From Anastrepha obliqua (Eukaryota; Arthropoda; Insecta; Diptera; Tephritidae), in the NCBI RefSeq assembly GCF_027943255.1, contig NC_072894.1, positions 77,601,601 through 77,665,600 of the forward strand: a stretch of DNA of 64,000 nucleotides. Direction: 5' to 3'. The notes beneath the pieces were generated by a model. The model saw only the letters and a program-made list of their open reading frames with translations, was not told where the DNA came from and searched no databases. The position numbers were made by a program, and so were the translations under genes. This document shows positions 46,622 to 57,841 of the stretch, piece after piece (position 1 is the stretch's first letter; each line of letters starts with the position of its first letter).

Positions 46622-49600
46622 ATGTGGAGTGGTTTCGATCGTTGCAGTTCTCGTGGCGTGGATATCCAAAGCACCAATAATGCTGGCAGCAGTCAACAGG
46701 AGACTTTGGCCGAAATTGAACACATATCAACGATAGCAGGCTCGCTAGTATCAATTGCTTCCATATCACATACACACACGCAAGTACGTTATGTAAGTAT
46801 GTATTCGTCTTTGAGGTAAAAGTCTCTGGGCGGGGGTGGTTACTGATTTTGGCGTATTTTTAATATATTTTTTGTTGGTTTTTCTTTAAATAGCAATGTA
46901 CAAACGATGCTGGCTATGAAACTGAACACACCTCACTCAATTCGGATTTTGATGAGGCGGAACTGCGTCGGGAATTATTGCGTGATGTAGGCTACTATTT
47001 GATATAAAACTCTCATATTATGTATTAACCAAATCCATTTTTTTTACAGAAATGGAAACTATTGTTTGATATGGTAAGTTGGTTTTTAATTGACATATTT
47101 GTTAGCGCTTCGTTTACCCGAAAAACACATGCCGCTTATATCAGTACATAAAAAATTAAAATAGGTCAAGTAGGTAGCTCAAATTTATTGAATGAGTTGA
47201 GTTAGCGAAATGGGCGGAAACCAAAGGCCTAAACTGTTCCATGGTACAATAAAGAAGGTAGTTCCATTATCATTTATCGGCGGCCATATTAACCATAAGA
47301 CATTTAAAGAGATTTAATGTTACTACATCCCATAATCTCTATTAATTCGTCATTCACGATTACTTCTCATATATACAATGAAAAATTATAAATACACCAA
47401 TATTTGGTAATAAAAAAATAGTTCATACTACAGTAAAACGCATATAACGCAAGGTTTAAAAATTTTCAAAATCGCATCAAAACTTTCAACTTTTTAACCA
47501 GGGGTTTTCGAATTTTTCTAGGTTCGAAGTTTCTTATAACAAAACTTTATAACTCAAAGTTCAAAATTTTATACAATACTTCAAAAAATTTAACAAATTT
47601 CATAATTTCAACTTTTTAATCAGTATCTCTAGAAAACTTATGGGTAAGTAGTTTTATAGCCCATTGAATTTTAGTATAACAAAGTGCAAGTGAATGCAAA
47701 ATACTGTGGCTGTTTGGATTTTTTTTCTTTGCCGAAGGTGCTAGGTTTTTTGTCCCATATAAAAAACGTTAATTCATGGAAAAAAGGCACATTTTTATGA
47801 TTTTTTTTGATGACACAGTTGAAATTTATTCGTCAAATCTTTTACTACATAAAACTATAGCATTTGAAGTATATTTTGTGAAATTTTCATCCAAAAATAT
47901 TTAAAAATACGGTAATGGCAGAAATTATTCGGACGCATCTCAAAAAAAGTAGTTTTGCGGTGCCCCTCATAACTCGGTGTTAAATCATCTGAAATCAAAA
48001 AACCAACGCCGAGAGGGTTTTTTGAAATTAAAAATTTTTCGATTTTTGGGCACGTTAAAGTCAAAAACACGATTTTCGCGTAAAAAATCGGTGAATTAGT
48101 TACCGTAAAAAAAAAGTATCAACAAATTCGAAAAAAACTCTTCGGCGTTACCTTGTAAAACATCTACAGAAAAAGTGTTCAAAATTTCAAAAGGATCGGT
48201 GCAGTAGTTTTAAAGTTATGACGGGCACCGACTTTGAAAACGTAAGTTGTGGGAAAAACGCTTTGACGCTAACGCTAAACGCGGTTGAGCCAGGTAGGTA
48301 GCAACACTTACATGGCTGTATCTTTGTAAGTTTTGCTCCGATTCATCTAAAATTTTCACAGAATATTCTTGAAAGGTTCTTCATTTAAAAAATCAAATAA
48401 AAAAATGCAAAAAAAAAAATTTAAAAAATCTCAATTTCGAAAAAAATGAAGTTACGAGACGAAGTTAACACAGAAAGGGGACGATATAAAATACGTGTTC
48501 CGAAGTCGCAACGAAAAAAAAATGTCAAAAATCAATGAGAATGTTGAGCCCCTTGAAACTTGATCATAATACTAAAATTGAATGGACTATAAAACTGCAT
48601 ATCCTAAAAATTCTGAATAAAAAGTTAAAAATGTTGATGTATTATTTTTGAAATTTGTTAAATTTTTCTGAATTTTGTACATAGTTTGGAATATTGAGTT
48701 GTATGATTTTTGTTATAGAATGTACTATGAAAAGAAAGTACAGTAGGTTCTGTTTTTATGCGGCTTTTTTTTATGCGGTTTTGAAATAGTGCGGTTTTTT
48801 TTAAATTACAAAATGCATGTCGACTTATCGGGAATTGTACATATAAACAAGATTCTAAACCAGCTAAGCAAAAACTCATCACAGATTCATGCGGTCTATG
48901 GAACGTATCTATAGTTATAATATGGGACTAGTGCCCTTTTTTATGCGATTTTATTACATTATTTCAGATTTATGCGGTTTTAGCATTTGAAACGTATCTA
49001 TAGTTTTACTATAGAACTAGTAGCTTTTTTTATGCTGTTTTTTTTTATGCTGTTTTTTTTTATGCTGTTTCTTGCGGAACGTATCTACCGCATAAAAACA
49101 GAACCTACTGTAGTACAAAAACAAAAATTGTTAAAACTTAGTAATTCGTTGGGCTTCTTTTATTTTACACATACGGATATGTATAAGTATAAAAAAAAAT
49201 AAAAAATATTTCTATCAAAACGTAATCGGTCAAAGCTACGCATCGAAATCTTTACAGCTGCATAAATCTCAAAAATTTTTTTTTAGTTAAATAAAAAAAT
49301 TCGTTTTTTGTATCATTCCTCCTATGAAAAAATTTTTTAGAGTGTAATAAATTGCTAAAAGAGGCGATTTGAAATACAACATTTGACAGCAAATATGAGC
49401 TGACTTGGCGGCGTAGTGGTTAACGCGCTGTTCTATCAAACTGCAATCGCGAGTTCGAATACCGAGAGAAATTTTATGCTTCGCTTATTTAATTCTCGAA
49501 AGTCAATAAAAATAACCAATATTGAAGTCAAATATTGTGAAAACTAATATTTTTTTGATAAAAATAATGGATTTCTATGATTTTTAATGAATTGCCAAAG

Positions 49601-52050
49601 TAAAGTGAATAATATTTATATATGTACACTTAATACAATTTTCCCTTAGGCGTTGTGGCCTTTGACATCGGGATAGACAGGTCAAGCCGTTTCTTTAGAC
49701 AAGATACTTATCGGAATTATACCTAGTGGTACTTCCTCTGATACTGCTTCAAATGCGCTGCGTGCTCGGAGTGCGCAAAGCCGATAGTATGACAGATGGG
49801 AAATGCTTGTGACCAAGCAAGTGCAATAGTAGAGTATTTTGCCTTTTATTATGCCAACCTCGAATATGGTTGAGCATTATTTTGGACAACGCTGTGATTA
49901 TGGTCGAAGCTTTTTTTGTTGCATGCGCCCAGGTATCTTACGGTACATACATACACATGCATACATATGAATGCGGTAATGTGGGAATTCGAAAAAAAAA
50001 AACCAAAAGCAGTTGTCAAAGTTGGAATATCTAGATAAAAGGTCATTATAAATATAATTTCCTTTGCTAATACTAAATACCAGCGATAATTTATAGACAC
50101 TCTGGCGTGAGCCACACTAAACGAAGGTTTTTAGTTGGTTATTACTAGTCCTTGAGCCACGTCAATTGTGGGGACCTTATTGTGAGTATTTTATTAAAAA
50201 AAAAATTAATTTCTTAATACGTTTTAGAGCTTATCCTGATATTTTAAAAATTCAATATAGCAAGTTTTCAATAAGAAAAAAAAAAAATAGAGAGCAGCAA
50301 AAGAATAAGCCAAAAATAAAACAATAAAGCTGTAAAGAGTTGCAATATTATATATAAAATAAAATAATTGGCCCGTACACTTCTGTTATGTGTTTTGCCG
50401 AGTCCTCCTCCTAATTGTGGTGTGATTCTTGAATATGTTCCACAAATGGAAGGACCTACAGGAAGCCGATTTTGAGCGGCAAATGGGTTTTATGAGGAAT
50501 TTTTTCATGGCAGAAATACACTTCGAGGATTGCCATTGCCTGTCGAGGGGCAACCGATAATTAGAAAAAAATTTTTCCTATCATTTTGCTGATCCATGCA
50601 CTGAGACTCGAATCTGCCAAATGATAGTCACGCCTAGTTGATTCAAAAGAGATGCGCGACTGCGCATAAGACTTGGATATTCTCGACCGAACGAGCAACA
50701 TCTGCATATGTATTAACATCTATGGTGGGACCAGTTTGCATATTATGACATACGTTTGCACTAACCTGTATTTACTTCACCTGATTTGCTCTTCTAAGAT
50801 ACACAAGATGCAGGTAGGACTTCTGATTAAGTAGAGTTTCCAAGAGTATAATTCTTTTATATTTTTTTGCATGTCATCTGAGAAGTGTAATACAGAACTA
50901 GGGATCTGTCCGACCGCCTGTGCGCACGATAACTCGAGCAAACATTAATACATTTTTATAAGAAACTCGGTACACATATTACACCTTTTGTACTGAAAAT
51001 GGGCAAAAACGGAAATTTTCAAAAAAAAAAAAAAAATTATAACTGTTATAAATTTGGTACAAACAATGAGCCCAAAGATAATAATTATGAAAAATGGGTG
51101 TTGTCAAAGGCACTTTTGGGTTAATGTGCATAATTTCTCCTTGAAATTCTTGTAAAATAAAGTTGTAGCTATAGTCAGTGGAGTCGGATTTTTGAATTTC
51201 GAAAAATTTTGCAATTTACGGCATTTTAAAAAGAAGTACGCGTTTTACGTAATAAATGTCATACTTTAATTATGTTTATAAATCTTTTTAAATAAAATAT
51301 CAAAAATCAAATCTATAGAGAAGACACGTTCGAATATTAAAAAAAAACCGGATAAAAAAATATTAAAAACTTTATGAGTTATCATGCATACCGTGCCGGA
51401 AAAAGTAGTTTTGAGAAAAAAGAGTTTAAAGTTTGAGGTACAGGAATGCCTGGACCGCTCCTTCCCTAGTTAATGGGATGTAGAAACTATAATATTGGGA
51501 ATTTTCGCATGGAAATATCAGAGTATATTCTTAAGAGACTATACTTTCGAAGCATCGAAAAAAATCGATTTTTTTTTTAATTCTGGACGTATGTAACCCC
51601 TTAATAAAACTCCCTCAAAATTGGTACCTATATAGTTCCTGCTCCTAATGGAGATTTGCGTCCGTTATAACTCTGATTCCCTATGAGTTTGTTTGAGTTG
51701 AAAAATTAGCAGCCATAAAAAGTTTTATCAGGACCGAATTTAGCACTTCCTTACGTTATAAAAAAATTAGTAGCGACTACTAATAACAACAATAATTATA
51801 ACGAAAATATGAGCATTTGCTATTTCGATTAATAATGTTGGTGTGTATTGTTTCGTTTTTCTTCTCGAAATAGTTTGACCCAGAAGGATTTGGTGAGATA
51901 CCCGTTGATGACTTTGTAAAGGCATTAAAATCCCCAGAATTCTTGTCACAAGTGCCTATGAATAAACGAGAATTGTTGCATGAGCGCGCGAAAAAGGCGC
52001 GATTGCCAATAGGTCCCGGTTTTGTGACCTTCCAGGATTTTGTAAATGTG
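46622..52050 (+). CDS. Rhomboid-family gene, 5' exons: N-terminal EF-hand-like region
   Basis: Rhomboids are intramembrane serine proteases. RHBDL1/3-type members carry an N-terminal EF-hand-like region, and that is what is encoded here. Exons: 46622-46783, 46894-46986, 47050-47073 and 51874-52050, all phase 0, all GT-AG. Joined, they read into KWKLLFDM|FDPEGFGEIPVDDF, then MNKRELLHERAKKARL and GFVTFQDFVNV, closely parallel to human RHBDL3 before its catalytic part. The ATG at 46622 is the first in frame, but an acceptor-like TATAG at 46566-46570 means the exon could begin further up. The downstream exons with the GxSG and His motifs are not in the window, so the gene is partial. By position near cueball and CG12084 the best guess is stet/rho-2; rho-4 is the alternative. 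The 4.8-kb intron 3 is full of MITEs. Confidence 0.72.
47533..48720. mobile_element. Fold-back element with arms of about 160 bp in rhomboid intron 3
   Basis: The left arm 47533-47690 (CTTATAACAAAACTTTATAA through TTTTATAGCCCATTGAATTT) is an imperfect inverted copy of the right arm 48559-48720 (AATTGAATGGACTATAAAAC through TTTGTTATAGAA). The centre, 47700-48550, holds ATCATCTGAAATCAAAAAA and TTTCAAAAGGATCGGT, which also occur in the element at 2786-3518. No transposase frame is present. It is nonautonomous. Confidence 0.7.
48741..49110. mobile_element. 370-bp MITE with perfect inverted ends and TA duplication
   Basis: CAGTAGGTTCTGTTTTTATG begins at 48741 and its exact reverse complement ends at 49110, with TA on each side (48739-48740, 49111-49112). 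The interior contains repeated TTTTTTATGC(G/T)GTTTT units and two related blocks around ACGTATCTATAGTT. The TA target and CAG ends fit a Tc1/mariner/pogo-type nonautonomous element. Confidence 0.8.
49395..49480 (+). repeat. tRNA-like SINE head (third type)
   Basis: GGCGGCGTAGTGGTTAACGC supplies a box A-like block and GCGAGTTCGAATACCGAG a box B-like block about 37 bases downstream, as in a tRNA-derived pol III promoter. The acceptor stem is not closed, so a working tRNA is unlikely. Body and tail of the presumed SINE are not delimited. Confidence 0.5.
50365..50640 (-). repeat. SINE copy in rhomboid intron 3
   Basis: TTGGCCCGTACACTTCTGTT, CCGAGTCCTCCTCCTAATTG, GAGGAATTTTTTCATGGCAG and finally AATGATAGTCACGCCTAG mark a diverged copy of the abundant family, RNA sense minus. 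The box A end is eroded. Confidence 0.75.
50650..51870. other. Rhomboid intron 3, distal part
   Basis: AT-rich noncoding sequence before the exon at 51874. The segment about 51000-51600 has the look of the large nonautonomous elements elsewhere in the window (long A/T runs, AAAATCGATTTTTTT), but its ends were not found. Confidence 0.4.
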
Positions 52051-52875
52051 GTAAGTATTGACATAAATGTTGAGCTTTTGTACTTCTTTATGTGAAAACA
52101 GATGCTATATATATAATATTACGAAAGGAGTTTCCACTTGAGAATTTTTTTGAAATTTTATTTTGTTAGCGGTGAAAAAGAGGCTTCTTTTGAAGGTTTC
52201 TGCGAGCCATGGAAATAACTCATTCATACTAAGAGCAAGTGATTGCTAATGCTCAGCTAGGAGAGCGCTTTGTAACGCTCTTTGAACATACTTTGCTATT
52301 AATTTTTTGTCATTTAGTCTCGGAGTTTTAGTTCTTTCTTTATGACTTTTTTCTAGCCTCTTCTAATTAAAATGTAATGTTTATAATTCTGTATATATAC
52401 ATATATTTATGTATATTTTTTAAAAATTACTTCAATAATTCACTCAGTTTTACGTAGCTTTACTTTTTTTAACATCTGGTCGCATTGCCCGCGAGTGCGG
52501 TTATTGTTGGTTTTCTTCTCCTTTCAGCAGTCAATTCTCTCTCGCTACTTCAGTGATGCCTAGCTTTAGAATTAAAGAACTTTGTATGCGTGACAATTGT
52601 CTTTAAAATGTGGGTTTTTTTTAATAAATGTGTTATGGTTATTTACAATTTAATTTATGAGTTTTTGAAGTGAAACTTCTAGGCGTCGATGGACGAGGCA
52701 GAATGGAGAGTAAAATTTCAAGACCATGCTATGTTGTGGACATTTTCGTTCCGCGAGAGGGAAAAAAGATGTAAAGTAGAGGAAAAGGATAGAGAGAGCT
52801 ATACCTTATATATATCTTAGATACACTTTAGACTATTTTCCCTGAGTTTTTTCTAGTGGTTGCTAATTTTAGCAA
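52051..52875. other. Intron sequence of the rhomboid gene, no feature seen
   Basis: The splice donor GTAAGT is at 52051. Nothing else recognised until the repeat-like block at 52880. Confidence 0.4.
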
Positions 52876-52879
52876 GAAA

Positions 52880-53050
52880 TAACACTGCCTACTTTTTGGC
52901 GCTTGTTTGTTGGTGCAAACTTGTAGGAAATATATTTTTGGTGCCTATTTTTTGGCGTTATATTTCCTTGGTACCTGCTGTTTGGGGCGTTTTTTGGTCC
53001 CAATATTTTTGGCATTTTTTTTGTGCCTACTTTTTGGCGCCTATTTCCGT
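52880..53050. repeat. Degenerate repeats of a GCCTATTTTTTGGCG-type unit
   Basis: The motif recurs about six times with variation: TGCCTACTTTTTGGCGC, GGTGCCTATTTTTTGGCG, GGTACCTGCTGTTTGGGGCG, GTGCCTACTTTTTGGCGCC. The spacing is irregular, 25-45 bases. It looks like the internal repeats of a mobile element leader rather than a microsatellite. Confidence 0.6.
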
Positions 53051-53703
53051 TTCCTGGCCTGTGCTTGTGCGTACTATAAAGTGCTATCCATTCCGGCGTC
53101 GGATTTATTGGTATTGCCTTGCGGTCATTTGTGCCGTTGCTGCGGTGCTGGAATCGCTGCGTTTGTGCGGGTGATAAACGCTCGGAGTAGTGCGCGTTGC
53201 TGCCACGGTTGTGTCCGGCGTTCACCTACACCGGTCACCCCTTCTCCGTTTTTTGTAAATTTTGTCTATTTGTATTCTCTGCAAATGTTGTGAATTTATT
53301 TAGATATATATTCTTTCTCTTTTTCGCTTTCGCTCATTCTCTCTTGGGTCTCTCCCCCTTTCTACGCAACACGCACTTTTTTCGATGTGATTTCTTCTTC
53401 ATTTTCTCCGAATCAAGCTAAAAAAAACAAAAAATTGTATTAGCTGGCAATCTTTCCTTACGTTGCCTTTACCTGTTTTAAGGAAATATCCTATTGCTTT
53501 TGATTTAGTTCAAAGGCTCTTCGCTGCATGTACGTATTTGCATGTTTATGAAATGGTATGTTTGTGTGCTTTTATACAAGTGCCCTTGGACATTTTGTGT
53601 GCAGGTTTTAGTAAATATCCTTTGTCTAATTTGCACTTTGCATATTTTGTCCTTTCTGTAGGCACCTACGTGCATAGATATGTGTGCATACTACACACAT
53701 ACA

Positions 53704-54137
53704 CTTACAGACAAAATAATAGAACCGGAATATTTTGATCAGTTTTGTCTAAAAATATATGTAGCTCAATCTACAACAAATATCAAATAAGCAAAAGTTC
53801 CAAACTTTGTAAAAGATTTATAAAAATCAAAATTTCAAATTATATCAAAATTTAAAATTGTCTAATCAGAATTTAGAGAAAATATGGGTACGCAGATTTA
53901 TAGCCAATTAAATTTTAGTAGAATGGTAGTTGGACGGTGTTGCGCATTTTCTTCTTATAAAGAATAGACAAATTTGTTTTTATAAATCTTGTACGAAGTT
54001 TGGAACTTTGATTGATATGTTATTTGTTGTAGAGTAAGATATATTTTAACAAAACATAAATAAATAAATAAAAAGAAACAAAGGAATAGTAGTCGAAATT
54101 GGTAAAAATATCGCGATTCTATTATTTTGTCCGTAAG
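53704..54137. mobile_element. 426-bp MITE with inverted ends, TA-flanked
   Basis: CAGACAAAATAATAGAA begins at 53708 and its inverted counterpart TTCTATTATTTTGTCCG ends at 54133, each flanked by TA. A second, inner inverted pair (GTTCCAAACTTTGTAAAAGA against CTTGTACGAAGTTTGGAAC) gives a longer fold-back. Part of the interior (TTTATAGCCAATTAAATTTT) resembles the arms of the element at 47533-48720. Confidence 0.8.
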
Positions 54138-54236
54138 CGCACACATACATCATTGCATTGGCGATAGAACATTCTTGCCGTACGGGAGGTAGCAATCACT
54201 GCATTTTCATCGCTGAAATCAAATGCAAATTATCAG

Positions 54237-54452
54237 GTTATGAATTCAGACAATAATGGTAAGCAAAGCGGAAGGGGTTGACGTAAACAAGAAGAGAGTA
54301 AAGTGCTCTTTATTAATATCGCCAAAAAATTTAAATTTATGAAAATCTGAAAAAAATTGTTACATTTTTATTTATGATTTCTTGTTATAGAATCAATATC
54401 GGAAACGGAGACATCCGATCCCATGAAATGGCCACTCCACAAACCAATCTAA
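54237..54452 (+). other. Possible alternative terminal exons of the rhomboid gene
   Basis: A 22-base candidate exon at 54237-54258 (acceptor TATCAG, donor GTAAGC) joins in frame with a second candidate at 54391-54452 (acceptor TTATAG) that ends in TAA. Spliced after 52050 they would add VMNSDNNESISETET, then SDPMKWPLHKPI and stop, giving a short EF-hand protein without the protease domain. All phases fit, but short exons can fit by chance. Confidence 0.3.
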
Positions 54453-54734
54453 CTTAAAAAATTCAAATCAACCAATAACAAATAAAAAAATAAGTTTAAA
54501 ATACTACAGCTTAAGTAATACAATATATTAAGTAATTGTTCTAGTGCAGAAGAAACATGCCTCAGCATCCTAAGAAATGTCTGTGTTAAAGTAATTAACA
54601 ACCCAGTTGGTAACCGACATCTAACAGCATGCATGTCGCGTGCATGGCAAGAAAAGTCATCGATTCCCTCTCGCTGACATTTCCAGGCCTCCTTGATAGG
54701 CCAGACGACCAGTATGACGCATGAATTACTATGC

Positions 54735-55475
54735 CACAGATGGAGAGGTAGATCTATATGTGTCTGCAGCGACAGCCAAGCTGCGCTAATGGCCTTAGAC
54801 AGACCCCAACCACTTCAAGGGTAGTCGAATCCTGTAAATCCAGGCTAAACTATGTCGGTAGACATAATAGCCTGATGCTAACATGGGTCCCAGCACACGT
54901 GGGTCTCGCGGGTAACGAGATTTCTGACTCTTTAGCCAGAATTTACTCTGGGACCAACTTCCTCGGCCCGCAGCCCGTTTCGCCACTACCTTCTGAAGCC
55001 ATCAAAGCCACGGTTAACAAACGGGTTACTCTAACCCACAAGCGAGCTTGGCAAGCTGACAGAAGCTGCAGATGGACAAAACTGATGTTACCTGTCATGT
55101 CCGACCGACTGTCGCAGTTCCTCCTGTTACTAAGCAGAGGGGACTGTATTAGGCTGGTTGGACTGATGACGGCCCACTTTCTATGGGGGAACACATGGAA
55201 AAGCTAGGCCTCTCAGACAGTGCACTCTGCCCAGCACGTGGAGAGGAGGATGAGATGGCGGAGCACTTTCTGTGCGTCTGCCCAGCCTTCGCTCGAATCA
55301 GGCTTGAGGTCTTTGGCACTGATGTGTTAAGAAGCGACCACCTTGGCTCCTTGGCACCACAAGATCTACTCAGATTTCTTCGGAGGTCGAGTAGAGTAAA
55401 GAAAAATAAAAAGGGAATTCGAGTGCAGTACAATGGATTTAATTGTGTCTGAGTGCGGTACTTGCTAGTCTTTCT
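54735..55475 (+). mobile_element. LINE 3' end with RNase H domain, copy 2
   Basis: The plus strand reads SLMLTWVPAHVGLAGNEISD near 54870-54930, an RNase H block, then THKRAWQADRSCRWTK. With a shift comes MAEHFLCVCPAFARIRLEVF near 55255-55310, the C-terminal zinc-knuckle region. The 3' UTR ends GTGCGGTACTTGCTAGT near 55471. It matches the minus-strand copy at 30187-30885, but has no clear poly(A). One frameshift separates RNase H and knuckle. Confidence 0.75.
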
Positions 55476-55679
55476 TTCTTCCTCTATTTTTCTTCTTTTT
55501 ATATCCTCTCACACTTTCTTTTTCTTAGAAGCAGGCTAAATATGACGCCATATCTGGGTCTCTGAATGACTTGCCATGCATGACTGGCATGCTATTCAGA
55601 CTATGTTGCAATCTAATGAATTCAACGAATTTCATTCATTTCTTCTTTATTGAATAAAGAAAAGTAAAATAAAAAGAAG

Positions 55680-56145
55680 TCCTCTCTCGACGAATAAAAC
55701 TTTCACTCTACAAGACTCTCATCATGCCCGTACTAACGTATGGCGCAGAAGCGTGGACGATGACCACATCCGATGAAGCGACGTTTGGAGTGTTTGAGAG
55801 AAAGATTATGCGCAAGATTTTTGGACCTTTGCACGTTGGCAATGACGAATATCGCAAGCGATGGAACGATGAGCTGTATGAGCTTTACGACGACATAGAC
55901 ATAGCGCAGCGAATAAAGATCCAGCGGCTACGTTGGCTGGGTCATGTCGTCCGAATGGATACAAACGCTCCGGCTCTGAAAGTATTCGATGCGGTACCAG
56001 CTGTTGGTAGTAGAGGAAGGGGAAGGTGGAGAAGGACTTGACTTCACTTGATGTGTCCAATTGCCGCCGGTTAGCACGAGAAAGAAACGACTGGCGCGCT
56101 TTGTTGAACTCGGCCAAAATCGCGTAAGCGGTTATCGCGCCAGAA
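55680..56145 (+). pseudogene. RTE-like non-LTR element, C-terminal fragment
   Basis: An open frame at 55724-56041 carries LTYGAEAWTMTTSDEATFGV, FERKIMRKIFGP, NDELYELYDDIDIAQRIK and RLRWLGHVVRMD, the conserved tail after the reverse transcriptase thumb. A frameshift near 56035 precedes RRLARERNDWRALLNSAKIA then stop near 56127. The reverse transcriptase and endonuclease parts are absent. It is the least damaged fragment of this family here. Confidence 0.8.
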
Positions 56146-57560
56146 AATAAAAATAAGATTCACATATTGCATTAATTATTATTTGTAATAATTTATAAAT
56201 CTTCCTTATTCTTGCGCTCAGCAGTCTATCGGGAAAAGAATGGATTTCTTTTGCCCAAGCGAATATTATAGTAGCGGTGAAAAAAATACAGACACACTTG
56301 TCAAAACCGTAAAAAATAAAGAAACGATTTTGGGAAAACCCCACCTTCTATATACACTTCACTTTAATAGTGAACTAAGCCAGTTATAATGCCAGGTTTC
56401 TCTACAAAATGACGTCAATAACTCGTTGCCCACATTGCCACCGAGGAGTTATTTTTCAACTGGGAAAGTAAGACTCAGGATAAGTATGTATGTATGTATA
56501 TGATTTAGCGCTGACGCGTACTGAAGAGATCGAATGCCTCAAAATCACACACGCACAGATTTGCGCACAAAAGAGAATTCGCAATAGTTGCAATTCCATT
56601 AAGAGCCACATCTTGTTTGTATTTGCCTTGGCTATTCCTTAATTGAAATTGTTGGCATTCAAGTAGCAATCGGTGCAGACATGCATTTAAGTACATACAT
56701 ACATATGTATATGAGTTCATTTCGGTGCTAATGTTGTTAATATTGTTGTTACTGTCATTAGAATTGTTCAGATTGTGGGTGTTGATATTTTCCTTTTTCT
56801 GCTTCAAGAAATTCACTTCAATCTCATGCGTTTATGTTTACTTTACATGTCCTCAATATTTGTGAGTTGTAGTTCTTGTTGTACGAGTAGCTGTTATTGA
56901 CATGCACAATGCATTTTACATTATTTACATACATATATGTATGTATGTATGTACCTGTTGTTATCCTCTGTGTACATTTATTAATTTGTTTACAAGTGGT
57001 AAATACTTCGAAATAAAATTTGCACAAATAAGTTCCTGTTAAGGGAAATCTTTAAATGTTCACCAAAGCGAGAGTTAATCAAATTAAAATAATTTTTCAT
57101 TTACTTTTAGAATTATTTAATCCTTGTGGTAAAATTGAGTTTGCAAATATGCACATACATACATATGTATATACATTCAAACCTACTTATGCATATGCAA
57201 GTCCTATGGAATTATCCGAGTTTCGGTCTAATGATTTAATGCTGGCTCTCATCTATTGGTTTTAGAAAATTTATTTGGTTGTTATTATCCTTCATGAAGA
57301 TAACCGCCTGCTTTGTGTATTCAGATCTTCAAAACTCAAGCCGTTTCGGAATGTGAGCATGCTTAAATTTTAAAGTCATATGCGTACATACATACATACA
57401 TTTTCTTGCACATTAATTCACGAGACCTTATAAAGCAGCACAGTTATTGCACGCAAAGTACTCTCTTTTCTTCCAGTATCAAATTGGCTTTAAGTAACAG
57501 GGGTGGGTATTCATATTTTTTAACTATTTTTTTATTGGGGAAAGATGAACTTTTGCCATT
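56146..57560. other. Spacer with GTAT microsatellites
   Basis: Contains tandem TATG/TACA repeats near 56485, 56690 and 56935-56955. No gene or repeat family recognised. Confidence 0.4.
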
Positions 57561-57569
57561 AAGCATGGA

Positions 57570-57740
57570 ATATAATTTCATTCGCTGGTTTTACAGTAGC
57601 CCATTCTCTCAACAAAGTTTTTCAACACATTTTCGCGAGTTTTGGCTCTTATCTCACTAGTGAAACTTCGATTTTATGTTTTGAACCGATTCTGGATAGT
57701 TGAAGTGAGCTTTCGCCATAACGGCTTCCTACATAAAATA
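57570..57740 (-). pseudogene. Old rosa-like mariner fragment
   Basis: TTTACAGTAGCCCATTCTCT, TCAACACATTTTCGCGAG and TTCGATTTTATGTTTTGAAC align block by block with 57990-58150 in the neighbouring element, in the same orientation. It is far more diverged and has no terminal repeats. Confidence 0.65.
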
Positions 57741-57841
57741 GTGTCGCAACTTTTAGGCATAATAATCTTTCAACTTTTAGACATAATCGTTTCTGACTAT
57801 TCGATATTTTTAGAAGTGAAAAGCGATGCATTTGGCAAATA

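Noticed and set aside
52869..53225. Minus-strand 118-residue frame rich in Gln/Asn/Arg
   Set aside because: It lies opposite degenerate repeats, has no family resemblance and no splice support.
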